64,000 bases of DNA, taken from Mycolicibacterium stellerae. Its GTDB lineage: Bacteria > Actinomycetota > Actinomycetes > Mycobacteriales > Mycobacteriaceae. The first letter of the stretch is position 1, and every line of letters starts with the position of its first letter. The stretch spans positions 1 through 64,000 of the forward strand of contig NZ_RARC01000023.1 in NCBI RefSeq assembly GCF_003719305.1. Direction: 5' to 3'. Of the stretch, positions 1 through 7,496 are shown piece by piece. The notes beneath the pieces were generated by a model that saw only the letters and a list, made by a program, of their open reading frames with translations, made no database searches and was not told the DNA's origin. The translations under genes and the position numbers were made by a program.

Positions 1-20
1 GGGGCATTACGGTGGACCAC
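1..20 (-). CDS. IS481-family transposase, first seven codons only
   Basis: A GTG start at 20 follows GGAGG at 30-26 with five bases between. The visible residues are V-V-H-R-N-A-P and the frame runs off the window edge. It would encode the DDE transposase of the insertion sequence that fills 1-127 and is transcribed away from the tad cluster. Nothing more can be said of its integrity. Confidence 0.55.
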
Positions 21-127
21 GAAGACCTCCGGGGTGAGTTGGTGCGTTCCTAGACAGCTCGCACTTCACTCGGAGGTCTTCGTCATGTCACCACGCCACG
101 CCGTACCTAACGTCCGTGGTCAGTACA
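1..127 (-). mobile_element. end of an IS481-type insertion sequence
   Basis: The reverse strand starts at the outer end with TGTACTGACCACGG (127 to 114) and leads to a ribosome-binding GGAGG (30-26) and a GTG start at 20, reading V-V-H-R-N-A-P. That N-terminus is what I recall for mycobacterial IS481-family transposases. A 12-bp inverted repeat (CGAAGACCTCCG, 20-31 against 71-82) lies inside. Just outside the element is CTAG (129-132), the tetranucleotide IS481 relatives are known to target. The element continues beyond the window edge, so its length and far end are unseen. The family assignment rests on memory of the N-terminus and target preference. Confidence 0.7.
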
Positions 128-128
128 A

Positions 129-449
129 CTAGCCCGGGCTGTCGACGGGGCCGGCCCGGGCGGCGGCCCGGGCGCGCCCTGCCTGCACCGTGACCACCAC
201 GTCGAGTTCGTCGACTTCGCAGGCGGCGATGTCGACCCTCATCGCCGTCGCGATCGCTGAGGCCTGGTTGCACGCCGATCCGGCGCCTTCGGCCAGTCGG
301 GCCGCGGCCGCCAACGCGGCCATGTCGGCGGCCGCCTGTGCGCGGTGCCGGGCGATCACCGCCGAGCCGACATAGAACCCGCCGACGGTGACCGTCAGCA
401 GCACCGCGATCATCGCGGCGGCGATCAGTGTCGCCGAGCCCCGATCATC
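129..449 (-). CDS. TadE-like pseudopilin-type membrane protein (Rv3654c family)
   Basis: Small single-pass membrane protein of the tad/Flp-like secretion cluster, resembling M. tuberculosis Rv3654c. The recognisable part begins D-D-R-G-S-A-T-L, the usual short charged head before one hydrophobic helix (about residues 5-28). An alanine-rich stretch, R-A-Q-A-A-A-D-M-A-A-L-A-A-A, follows as in TadG/TadE proteins. No ATG, GTG or TTG lies in frame directly before D-D-R-G. The nearest in-frame ATG downstream is at 413, inside the helix, and other choices lie far upstream inside the preceding gene, so the start given is the beginning of recognisable sequence. The stop TAG (129-131) is part of the CTAG next to the insertion sequence. 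Confidence 0.75.
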   Translation of the reverse strand, partial: DDRGSATLIAAAMIAVLLTVTVGGFYVGSAVIARHRAQAAADMAALAAAARLAEGAGSACNQASAIATAMRVDIAACEVDELDVVVTVQAGRARAAARAGPVDSPG

Positions 450-777
450 CCACCGACGGTTCGATCGCAGACACCGTCTCCGCCCGTATAGCGATGCCCG
501 GCAACAGGATCGAGTGAGCGGTGACCGTCGCAACCACCAGCCCGCCCTCCCTACGCATATCGAGATGCGCCCCGAACGGAGCGATATCGTGCGCCGCCTG
601 CACCGCAGCACCATTATCACCGCGCGCCGCGAGGCGGGCCGCCTCCCTGGCCGCATCGATACACCGCACCTGCGTCGACATCGCGGTGAGCCCGGCCATG
701 CACAACACCAGAACCACGGCCAGCGCGGCGATGGCGAATGCCGCCTCGATGGTGGTCGCGCCGCGATCACCGGTCAG
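445..777 (-). CDS. TadE family pilus-assembly protein (Rv3655c-like)
   Basis: TadE-type pseudopilin. The sequence G-D-R-G-A-T-T-I-E-A-A-F matches the processing and helix-start region of type IV pseudopilins (conserved Glu at +5 of the helix), followed by one membrane helix and a periplasmic domain of about 75 residues. Only CTG (777-775), overlapping the flp stop codon, is close and in frame; no ATG, GTG or TTG lies in frame at the head, so the start is uncertain. The gene lies in the leftward tad operon and overlaps the next gene. The product would act with Flp and the TadABC machinery in the cell envelope. Confidence 0.78.
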   Translation of the reverse strand: MTGDRGATTIEAAFAIAALAVVLVLCMAGLTAMSTQVRCIDAAREAARLAARGDNGAAVQAAHDIAPFGAHLDMRREGGLVVATVTAHSILLPGIAIRAETVSAIEPSVG

Positions 778-977
778 ACGTTGGTGTTCAGCGCCCGATT
801 GATGATGTTCGTCAGGGCGGTGACGATCGAGTCGCCGGTGACGACCGTGTAGAGAATCGCCCCGAACGCCGCGGCGGCGATGGTGCCGATGGCGTACTCG
901 ACGGTCGACATGCCTGTGTCGTCGACCAGAAGCAACACCACCCTTGCCTTCGCTTCGCGAATCATGCTCGCCACCAT
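774..977 (-). CDS. Flp-like pilin, DUF4244 family (Rv3656c-like)
   Basis: Protein of 67 residues with the Flp/Tad pilin layout: short basic head, D-D-T-G-M-S-T-V-E-Y-A-I-G-T around residues 19-32, where cleavage precedes the hydrophobic helix with Glu at +5, then a short tail. The ATG at 977 follows AGGAGGG by about seven bases, a strong ribosome-binding site that fixes the start. It is the only gene of the cluster separated from its upstream neighbour (54 bp), which fits separate strong translation of a major subunit. Expected to be an exported pilin-like subunit; whether mycobacteria assemble a pilus from it is not settled. Confidence 0.85.
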   Translation of the reverse strand: MVASMIREAKARVVLLLVDDTGMSTVEYAIGTIAAAAFGAILYTVVTGDSIVTALTNIINRALNTNV

Positions 978-992
978 TTGTTTTCCCTCCTA

Positions 993-1018
993 TTTGTTCA
1001 TCGGATTTGTTCATCGGA
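993..1018. repeat. 13-bp tandem direct repeat upstream of flp
   Basis: TTTGTTCATCGGA occurs twice back to back (993-1005 and 1006-1018), filling most of the gap between the tadC stop and the flp ribosome-binding site. In the direction of the operon it reads TCCGATGAACAAA twice. It may be a replication-slippage duplication or part of the flp leader. No function can be read from the sequence. Confidence 0.9.
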
Positions 1019-1031
1019 CAATCCGGGCAGT

Positions 1032-1604
1032 TCACGCCAGCCCCGATCGCAGCACGTCGCCGGCCAGCCCCGCGACGATCGGGACGATTCCAAGGCATAC
1101 GAAGGCAGGCAGATAGCACAACCCCAGTGGGCCCGCGATCAGCACCGAAGCGCGCTGAGCTCTGGCGTCGGCCGCCGACGCCGCGTCGTGGCGCAACTGA
1201 TCGGCCAGGTCGGAAACCCCTTGGGCGAGGGCGGCACCCGACATCGCCGATCGGCGTGCCAGCCGGAGCAGAGCATCGCCGTGGTTGTCCAGCGGCAGGC
1301 CGGAATTCGACCACGCCGCAGCGGGATCCGCGCCGAGCGCCAGCATGTCCGCGGCGCGATCCAGCACTGCGGCGAGCCGACGCGGCGCCGAAGGTGCCGC
1401 TGCAGCGGCAGCCGACGACACCGCCATACCTGAACTGAGGCAGGTCGCGAACACATCGAAGGTGGAGGCGACGGCGAGAGAATCCGCGGCGCCCGACGGA
1501 GACATCACCGTCGCCGAGGTCTCGACAACCGTGCGTACCCGAACCCTCGACGAACCACCGGTGATCAACAGCGCAGCCGCCAACAACAGGGCAGGGATAC
1601 TCAT
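1032..1604 (-). CDS. TadC-like type II/IV secretion F-domain membrane protein (Rv3657c-like)
   Basis: Inner-membrane platform protein of the tad system, 190 residues, with hydrophobic N- and C-terminal segments around a cytoplasmic T2SSF-like core (L-R-L-A-R-R-S-A-M-S-G-A and following). The start ATG at 1604 overlaps the tadB stop in an ATGA junction, which fits translational coupling. Upstream in-frame starts lie inside tadB and are not needed. The protein is shorter than enterobacterial TadC, as is usual in actinobacteria. Confidence 0.75.
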   Translation of the reverse strand: MSIPALLLAAALLITGGSSRVRVRTVVETSATVMSPSGAADSLAVASTFDVFATCLSSGMAVSSAAAAAAPSAPRRLAAVLDRAADMLALGADPAAAWSNSGLPLDNHGDALLRLARRSAMSGAALAQGVSDLADQLRHDAASAADARAQRASVLIAGPLGLCYLPAFVCLGIVPIVAGLAGDVLRSGLA

Positions 1605-2377
1605 GCCACCGCCCGCCCCGTGATGCGATCCGACCACACGAGCCCGCAGCATGCGAGCGTCACACCGGCAACCAGCAGCCAGCCACCGGCACCGCCGGAC
1701 AGTAGGAGGCTCACCGGGTCAGCACCAATGAGTTGACCGAGGCCGATACCGAGTACCGGAAGACCGGCCAACACCGCCGCGGTGGTGCGCGCCCCAGCCA
1801 TTCCGGCATCTACCCGGGCCGAGAAGCGTTCGCGCTCAACGACGTCGCGATGCGCCGCACGCATCAACGTGGCGATCGGCAGGCCGTGGGTCTGCGCCAG
1901 CCCCCAGTACAGAGCAAGCCGCTGCCAGTGCGCGGGCAGATTCGATGACGCGGCGAAACTGCGCAGGCCCGCTGCCACGTCGGCGCCCAACCGTGCCCGT
2001 GCGGCGACACCACGCAGGCTTTCCGCAACGCGCCCCTCGACCTCGCGTGCGGCGACATCGAATGCGGCCACCGGGTGCGCGCCGACGCGTAGTTCACCGA
2101 TCAGCACATCGAGCGCGCTCTGCAACGCGGCGGCCTCCTTCGCGTGTGCGCGACGCGCGTCGGACTGCCGACGACGCAGCATCAACGTCGCGCCGAGGAT
2201 GCCAGCGGCGAGGGTGACAGCGACGGGCAGCGCCATCGCGATCGCTGCAGCGAATACGACCGCGACCGCCAACCTCGGCAGCCGCCGACGAGTGCGCGGC
2301 ACCGGGACCAACCGATGCCGAGGCGGGCGTGGTGCGACGAAGACCGCCAGCGCCAACGCGAGCGCCGCTGCGGTCAC
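1601..2377 (-). CDS. TadB-like secretion platform membrane protein (Rv3658c-like)
   Basis: Protein of 258 residues with membrane helices at the N-terminus (residues 1-15), around 35-62 and near the C-terminus (about 200-248). The middle T2SSF-type domain contains L-Q-S-A-L-D-V-L-I-G-E-L-R-V-G. It should pair with the TadC-like protein as the membrane platform energised by the CpaF ATPase. The GTG start at 2377 overlaps the cpaF stop (GTGA junction). The order ssd, cpaF, tadB, tadC, flp, tadE matches the actinobacterial helicase/secretion neighbourhood. Confidence 0.8.
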   Translation of the reverse strand: MTAAALALALAVFVAPRPPRHRLVPVPRTRRRLPRLAVAVVFAAAIAMALPVAVTLAAGILGATLMLRRRQSDARRAHAKEAAALQSALDVLIGELRVGAHPVAAFDVAAREVEGRVAESLRGVAARARLGADVAAGLRSFAASSNLPAHWQRLALYWGLAQTHGLPIATLMRAAHRDVVERERFSARVDAGMAGARTTAAVLAGLPVLGIGLGQLIGADPVSLLLSGGAGGWLLVAGVTLACCGLVWSDRITGRAVA

Positions 2378-3546
2378 CGCACACCCCGCTGCGCCAGCAG
2401 GGCCACCAGATCGTCTGCGCCGCCGCCGAAGCCGCTATCTGCATGCCACGCCGACACGACCTCCACCAAGCCGCCGCCATCCCGGCGCAGCACCGCGATC
2501 TCGCCGAGCCTGCGCTTGCCTGCGTTGTCGCGACCGACGTGCAACAGCACCTGCACAGCCGCAGCCAGCTGACTGTGCAACGCGAAGCGATCCAGGCCAC
2601 CGAGAGCTGCCAACGCCTCCAGCCGTGCGGGCACCTCGGCGGGATTGTTCGCATGTACTGTGCCCGCGCCGCCGTCGTGTCCCGTGTTGAGGGCCGCGAG
2701 CAGGTCGACGACCTCCGCACCCCGCACCTCGCCGACGACGATGCGGTCCGGTCGCATCCGAAGTGCCTGCCGGACCAGGTCACGGACGGTAATCTCGCCT
2801 ACCCCTTCGATATTCGCGCATCGCGCGACCAGATTCACCAGGTGCGGATGCCTCGGCCGCAACTCGGCGGCGTCCTCCACGCAGACGATGCGTTCGCCCG
2901 GCGACACCGCACCAAGCACGGCCGACAGAAGTGTCGTCTTCCCGGCACCGGTGCCCCCGGAGACCAGGAACGCCAGCCGGGCGGCGATGATCTTGTCGAG
3001 GAGTGCGGCGGCCTCGGGGGCGATCGCCCCGGCCCGCACGAGCATCGGGAGGTCCTGGGTCGCCGGCCGCAGCACCCGCAACGACAGACAGGTGCCGCCG
3101 CAGGCGATTGGCGCGAGCACCGCATGCAGACGGACGGTGAACTGGTCTGCGGTGACACCGACCAGCTGACCGTCCACCCATGGCTGCGCTTCATCGAGTC
3201 GACGCCCCACGCTCAGCGCGAGACGCTGCGCCAGCCGGCGCACCGCATCCTCGTCGGCAAACCGGATAGAGCTGCGCCGCAACCCGTTTCCATCGTCGAC
3301 CCATACGGCGTCGGGCGCGGTAACCAAGACATCTGTAGTGCCTTCCGCGCGCAGCAGCGGCTCAAGGATGCCGACACCGGTCAGCTCCGTCTGCAGCATC
3401 CGCAGATTGCTCAGCACCTCGGTGTCGCCGAGCACTCCCCCCGATTCAGCGCGGATGGCCGCCGCGACGACATCGGGACGTAGGGGCGCCGATTCGGCCG
3501 CCAGCCGCTCACGAACCCGATCGATCAACGACACGCTCATGCTCAT
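2374..3546 (-). CDS. CpaF/TadA family secretion ATPase (Rv3659c-like)
   Basis: Hexameric type II/IV secretion ATPase of 390 residues that would power the TadB/TadC platform from the cytoplasm. Walker A G-G-T-G-A-G-K-T-T lies at about residues 197-205. The acidic I-V-C-V-E-D-A-A-E-L box (about 224-233) and the conserved G-E-V-R-G-A-E and T-V-H-A-N-N-P segments follow. The length is normal for the family. The start ATG at 3546 overlaps the ssd stop (ATGA). It is the only clearly enzymatic member of this cluster besides the degenerate ssd ATPase. Confidence 0.92.
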   Translation of the reverse strand: MSMSVSLIDRVRERLAAESAPLRPDVVAAAIRAESGGVLGDTEVLSNLRMLQTELTGVGILEPLLRAEGTTDVLVTAPDAVWVDDGNGLRRSSIRFADEDAVRRLAQRLALSVGRRLDEAQPWVDGQLVGVTADQFTVRLHAVLAPIACGGTCLSLRVLRPATQDLPMLVRAGAIAPEAAALLDKIIAARLAFLVSGGTGAGKTTLLSAVLGAVSPGERIVCVEDAAELRPRHPHLVNLVARCANIEGVGEITVRDLVRQALRMRPDRIVVGEVRGAEVVDLLAALNTGHDGGAGTVHANNPAEVPARLEALAALGGLDRFALHSQLAAAVQVLLHVGRDNAGKRRLGEIAVLRRDGGGLVEVVSAWHADSGFGGGADDLVALLAQRGVR

Positions 3547-4607
3547 GCGGCGGCCGCCGATGGATGTTGCGCCAGCACCGTCAGCACCCGTCGCGCGGCG
3601 GTGGCAAGCGGTGAGCGATGACTCACCCGCAGCCCGCCGCGCTCCAGCATCCCCGCGATGCCGGGCTGCGGTCGCACGGAAGCCAAGAGCGGCAGGTCGA
3701 CGGCCCGCGCGACGTCGACCGATCGCAATCCGGCGGGCGATGGGCCGCGAACCACCAGGCCGACATTCGGGTTGATAGCGCCAAGCGCCGTCGCAACGGC
3801 TGCCGTCGCCGCGCAGCCGCCGACATCGGCCGTGGTGACCAGCACGACCAAGTCGGCTGCGCCCACGGCTAATTCGACCGAACGTGTCAGGCCGCGGGGC
3901 AGATCGCAGACCACGGTTGTGCCGCCACGTCGTCCCGCATCGATCACCGCGGCCAGCGGCCCGGGCTCGACGTCGTTACCTGAGCGGACGCTGGAGAGCA
4001 CGCTTAGCCTGTCGAGACGGGGCAATGCCTGCCGCAACGCCGCGAAGTCGAGCCTGCCGTGCTCCAAGGCAAGGTCCGGCCATCGCAATCCCTGCTGTTC
4101 CTCGGTCCCGACCACCAGATCGATGCCACCGCTCCACGGGTCGGCATCGATGAGCAGAGCATTGCGCGCCGACTGCGCGAGTGCCGTCGCAAACACCGAG
4201 GCCCCGGCGCCGCCGCGGCCGCCCATCACGGCGACCACCGGACCCCTTGCCTCGCCGTCGCCACCCGATTCCGCGGCCGCAGACAATGCCGCGACGAGGT
4301 CGGCCTCATCGGCGGGCAGGCTCATGACGTGTTGCGCGCCGACGGAGATCGCGATGTGCCAGTCGGAGGTGTGTGGTTCACCGCGGCTGACCAGGATGAC
4401 GTGGGCGCGCCGAGGCAACGACGGCGCGTGACAGCTGCCTGCCGCGGCCGCGTCGAAAACGACCGCGAGTGCCCCGGTCCAGGCTTGCCGGCTCGGCGGT
4501 TGCGCGACATGGACGACGGTCACGCCTGCGGCCGCGGCGACGCGGTCGACCTCGTCGCGCATCCCCGTTTCGGAGAGCATCGCAAGGACAGCGTTTCCGG
4601 CGTTCAT
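3543..4607 (-). CDS. ssd: septum site-determining / CpaE-like protein Ssd (Rv3660c-like)
   Basis: MinD/ParA-superfamily protein of 354 residues at the head of the tad operon, homologous to M. tuberculosis Ssd, which has been linked to septum regulation and dormancy, and to CpaE localisation proteins. A receiver-like N-terminal part (about 1-115) precedes the ParA-like fold. The P-loop region reads M-G-G-R-G-G-A-G-A-S-V, so both lysines of the deviant Walker motif are missing, as in other CpaE/Ssd proteins. D-A-D-P-W-S-G-G-I-D follows. ATP hydrolysis is therefore doubtful. The ATG at 4607 is the first gene start after an 87-bp gap, so the operon promoter probably lies there. Confidence 0.85.
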   Translation of the reverse strand: MNAGNAVLAMLSETGMRDEVDRVAAAAGVTVVHVAQPPSRQAWTGALAVVFDAAAAGSCHAPSLPRRAHVILVSRGEPHTSDWHIAISVGAQHVMSLPADEADLVAALSAAAESGGDGEARGPVVAVMGGRGGAGASVFATALAQSARNALLIDADPWSGGIDLVVGTEEQQGLRWPDLALEHGRLDFAALRQALPRLDRLSVLSSVRSGNDVEPGPLAAVIDAGRRGGTTVVCDLPRGLTRSVELAVGAADLVVLVTTADVGGCAATAAVATALGAINPNVGLVVRGPSPAGLRSVDVARAVDLPLLASVRPQPGIAGMLERGGLRVSHRSPLATAARRVLTVLAQHPSAAAA

Positions 4608-4694
4608 CAGTCCACAGTGCGGGCAGGCACCGACGTGGCGCTAGCGCCTCAAGGTGTTCTGTGGACGAGGGCCTAAGTGTGGATAAAGCGACCG

Positions 4695-5759
4695 CTACGG
4701 CTTGACCATGTTCGCCCTAGGATTCGCGTTCTCCGCCGCAATGGTGTTCCGTTCCGCCGGCTCGACGCACACGGTGTCGTGCATGTTCGCGTCTCGTCCG
4801 ACGAACCCGTCATTGCAGAACTTCTGGCCAGTCAACTCGTTACAGCCTTCTGGCAACGGATCACCCACCTTCTTGAACAATGGATTGCACTCGGTGCCGA
4901 CCTCCGGCCCTCGGCCGGCAGGTGCTTGGGCCGGAGCACGACTGGCCGCCAGCGCATTGTCGGTGGCTACCTTGTCGCGCCTTTCCGGCGTGACACAGAT
5001 GTGGTCACCTGGAACAGCGTCCCGCCAGACGTAGCCCTGCTTGCAGGTGTCCGGCCCGTACGGGAGGGAGGGATCGATGGTGACACTCACTTCGGGGGAC
5101 CAATTGGAACAAGGGTCGCCGAACAAACCCGAGACACAGCCCTGTACCCGGAATGTGTAGGTGGTGCCCGGGCTTACCTCGACGCGCTGCCAACCCCAAT
5201 CTCCTTCGGATTTGTGCTTGATCGAATTCCATGTGCCGCCCTCGCGTAAGACGTCGACAAAGTAAAAGTCGTAGTCGTGAAACCCTTTCCATCCCACACC
5301 GAAGTTGTCGGGACTCGTCGGTAGGGGATCGATCTTCGGTGTCGGCAGAGGCCCACTGGGCGCCATTTCTCCGACCCCGGGCCCGCCCCTTGCCGTCGTC
5401 AGCTGCACGGGCGGCTCCGTGCAGACCACGTCACCTTCCGGCGTGGCGTAGTGAGCACACACCGTGACTGAGTGCGTTGATTCCGGCTCCCAGCATCGAG
5501 GCGGGTCGTACTTTCCGGCCATCCCTACGTCGATCTGGTCTCCGCCATCTATCCCCACCGAAAAACTGTTCACATTTGAGGCGTAGTGCTGCCAGATAAC
5601 GGAAAGGCACCCGGGAGAGGTCGTGTTGTTTTGAACGTTGACCGGCGGCGGTTGATCATCATCAGCCGTCGCGATGCCAACGCTGGACAGCCCTAGAACG
5701 AAGACTCCGAATACAGCCCCGAGGCAGCCGATGATTTTACGCATGAACATCCGATACAT
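4695..5759 (-). CDS. secreted protein with Fn3-like region and two Cys-rich repeats
   Basis: Exported protein of 354 residues, function unknown. It has a signal peptide (hydrophobic residues about 10-30, cleavage near T-A-D-D), then two beta-rich segments, the second (about 140-230) resembling a fibronectin type III fold with paired cysteines. Two copies of a 35-residue motif follow at about 239-274 and 315-349: C-x-x-G-[YF]-V-x-R-D-A, then D-x-[IV]-C-V-x-P-x-x-R, then A-x-[DE]-N-A. I recall this motif from other mycobacterial and streptomycete secreted proteins. The ATG at 5759 follows GGGAGGG by seven bases. It is monocistronic and separated from ssd by 87 bp. Confidence 0.75.
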   Translation of the reverse strand: MYRMFMRKIIGCLGAVFGVFVLGLSSVGIATADDDQPPPVNVQNNTTSPGCLSVIWQHYASNVNSFSVGIDGGDQIDVGMAGKYDPPRCWEPESTHSVTVCAHYATPEGDVVCTEPPVQLTTARGGPGVGEMAPSGPLPTPKIDPLPTSPDNFGVGWKGFHDYDFYFVDVLREGGTWNSIKHKSEGDWGWQRVEVSPGTTYTFRVQGCVSGLFGDPCSNWSPEVSVTIDPSLPYGPDTCKQGYVWRDAVPGDHICVTPERRDKVATDNALAASRAPAQAPAGRGPEVGTECNPLFKKVGDPLPEGCNELTGQKFCNDGFVGRDANMHDTVCVEPAERNTIAAENANPRANMVKP

Positions 5760-6220
5760 GGTTAACCCTCCCGTGCGGCACAGCTGATTTCCAGCTGATC
5801 GTCAGGGACGCTAACGAAGCTCGAGCCTTCGCCGCATCGGGTGTTTCCCTAGCATCGGAGTTTGGGTCCCTATAGGGTGCTTCCCCGCCAACACGGCAAC
5901 GAAAACAAGTTCCGCAACTAAGGCAGAGTTTCCCCACCTATCCGGCCAACGAAAAGGGTCCAGAAAAGGGACGACCCCCGCCAGGGGGGGAGGAGGCGGA
6001 GGTCGTCGTGTATCAGCCCCGGGGGGTCGGGCTGATGCACACCCGGCATAAGCCGAGTAATCCTCACTATACACACGGAAAGCCCAAGGAGCGCAAGTAG
6101 TGCTCACCACCGAAAGCACCCGCTAGCCTCGCAGAAGTGCAGGCAAGGGCACCTGTCGTGAACTGCCATTTTGGCCGCTTGGCGGGCTGGCGCCGACATG
6201 TGAGCCCTATGCTGGGCGTT
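5760..6220. other. 461-bp intergenic region between divergent genes
   Basis: Divergent promoter region for the secreted repeat protein (left) and the HAD hydrolase (right). It holds a palindrome CCCTATAGGG (5868-5877), a repeated CAACGAAAA (5897-5905 and 5947-5955), a C5/G5 hairpin (5975-5979 with 5984-5988) and an 8-bp hairpin ATCAGCCC/GGGCTGAT (6012-6019 with 6029-6036, 9-base loop). Neither hairpin has a T-run. No convincing gene is visible. Confidence 0.5.
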
Positions 6221-7081
6221 GTGACCGCCACCGATCCAGCGGCCGCGGTGGGTGTTGTACCGCAAACGAAGCCGAAATCCGGACAGCCCGTTCGCACGGC
6301 AGCGTTCTTCGACCTCGATAAGACGGTCATTGCGAAGTCCAGCACGCTCGCTTTCAGCAAACCCTTCTACGACCAAGGGCTAATTAATAGACGCACCGTA
6401 CTCAAGTCCGCTTACGCCCAGTTCCTGTTCCTGATGTCGGGTGCCGACCATGATCAGATGGACCGGATGCGGAATTACATCACCAATATGTGCGCCGGCT
6501 GGGACGTCGAACAGATCAAGTCGATCGTCGGCGAAACCCTGCACGAAATCGTCGACCCCTTGGTCTTCGCCGAGGCCGCCAATCTGATCGCCGATCACAA
6601 GCTGTGCGGGCGCGACGTCGTCGTCGTGTCGGCGTCGGGCGAGGAGATCGTCGGGCCGATCGCCAAGGGCCTCGGCGCCACCCATGCGATGGCCACCCGG
6701 ATGGTCGTCGAAGACGGAAAGTACACCGGCGAGGTCGCCTACTACTGCTTCGGCGAAGGCAAGGTGCAGGCGATTCACGAGCTCGCCGCCCGCGAGGGCT
6801 ACGCGCTCGAGCACTGCTATGCCTACTCCGATTCGATCACCGATCTGCCGATGCTCGAAGCCGTCGGCCATCCGACCGTGGTGAACCCCGACCGCGCGCT
6901 GCGCAAAGAGGCTGTGGCTCGGGGCTGGCAGGTGCTGGCCTTCTCGCGACCGGTCCCGCTGCGCGACCGTCTTCCCGCGGCGCCGTCAAGCGCGGCCGTC
7001 GCCACCACCGTTGCGGTTGGTTTGACCGCCGTGCTGGCCGGCGCGCTGACCTACTCGCTGCTGCGTCGGTTCGCCTTTTAG
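6221..7081 (+). CDS. HAD-IB family phosphatase with C-terminal membrane anchor (Rv3661-like)
   Basis: HAD-superfamily subclass IB hydrolase related to phosphoserine phosphatase SerB, about 286 residues. Motif I is F-F-D-L-D-K-T with the nucleophile and acid aspartates at about residues 31 and 33; motif II is V-V-V-S-A-S-G-E-E; motif III/IV is A-Y-S-D-S-I-T-D-L-P-M. A hydrophobic segment near the C-terminus (A-V-G-L-T-A-V-L-A-G-A-L) suggests membrane anchoring. The substrate is unknown; some relatives handle phospholipid-type monophosphates. GTG at 6221 matches the length of the M. tuberculosis protein; ATG at 6209 is the alternative. Ms1 RNA follows, as in other mycobacteria. Confidence 0.85.
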   Translation: MTATDPAAAVGVVPQTKPKSGQPVRTAAFFDLDKTVIAKSSTLAFSKPFYDQGLINRRTVLKSAYAQFLFLMSGADHDQMDRMRNYITNMCAGWDVEQIKSIVGETLHEIVDPLVFAEAANLIADHKLCGRDVVVVSASGEEIVGPIAKGLGATHAMATRMVVEDGKYTGEVAYYCFGEGKVQAIHELAAREGYALEHCYAYSDSITDLPMLEAVGHPTVVNPDRALRKEAVARGWQVLAFSRPVPLRDRLPAAPSSAAVATTVAVGLTAVLAGALTYSLLRRFAF

Positions 7082-7146
7082 CATCCGACCGACGGTAGTA
7101 GCTGACGGCCGAGCGGTAACGATCAAATCTCGCGGGCGATTCACCC

Positions 7147-7175
7147 TTGCTGTGACCGTGGTCACGGAGTACAAA
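7147..7175 (+). promoter_or_regulatory. housekeeping-type promoter of Ms1 RNA
   Basis: A -35 element TTGCTG (7147-7152) and a -10 element TACAAA (7170-7175) are separated by exactly 17 bases. This places transcription start near 7182, just where the Ms1 RNA should begin. The spacer contains GTGACCGTGGTCAC, a 14-base palindrome (7152-7165), which could bind a regulator. Confidence 0.6.
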
Positions 7176-7181
7176 GGAAGC

Positions 7182-7490
7182 ACGGAAGCCTGGCGAGGCC
7201 AAGGTCGAGCCGGAAGAGAAGGCTCGAACTCCCGAAGGCAGGCTACCCAGCACGGATCCCGGCACCCACGCGGAGCTAAAGCCGCGGAATAGGCAACAGT
7301 GTTGCGGGCCTGCGTAATTGCGAAAAGCGGACGACCACGACGACTCCTTGGGTGGGGTTGCAGCCGTAGCGCATCGTCGAAGACGCCGAGGCCACCCACG
7401 CACACCTGACCAGCACGCTTGGTAACCGGAGTCCGTGCTAGCGGGCGACGAGCCGAACTTGTTTCGGAGCGTCGCCCGCTTTCACTTTGC
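7182..7490 (+). ncRNA. Ms1 (MTS2823) small RNA
   Basis: Ms1 is the abundant mycobacterial RNA of about 300 nt that binds the RNA polymerase core and accumulates in stationary phase. The call rests on position (as I recall, between the Rv3661 and Rv3662c homologues), length of about 305 nt between a good promoter and a strong terminator, lack of any coding frame, and many self-complementary purine-rich segments. Both ends are inferred, not measured. The direct sequence match to Ms1 could not be computed here. Confidence 0.8.
7441..7483 (+). terminator. intrinsic terminator of Ms1
   Basis: GCGGGCGACG (7441-7450) pairs with CGTCGCCCGC (7470-7479), and CCGAA (7453-7457) with TTCGG (7463-7467) inside it. 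TTTC follows directly. It is one of the clearest terminator hairpins in the window and sits 14 bp before the stop of the convergent gene, so it may serve both. Confidence 0.85.
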
Positions 7491-7496
7491 TGGACG

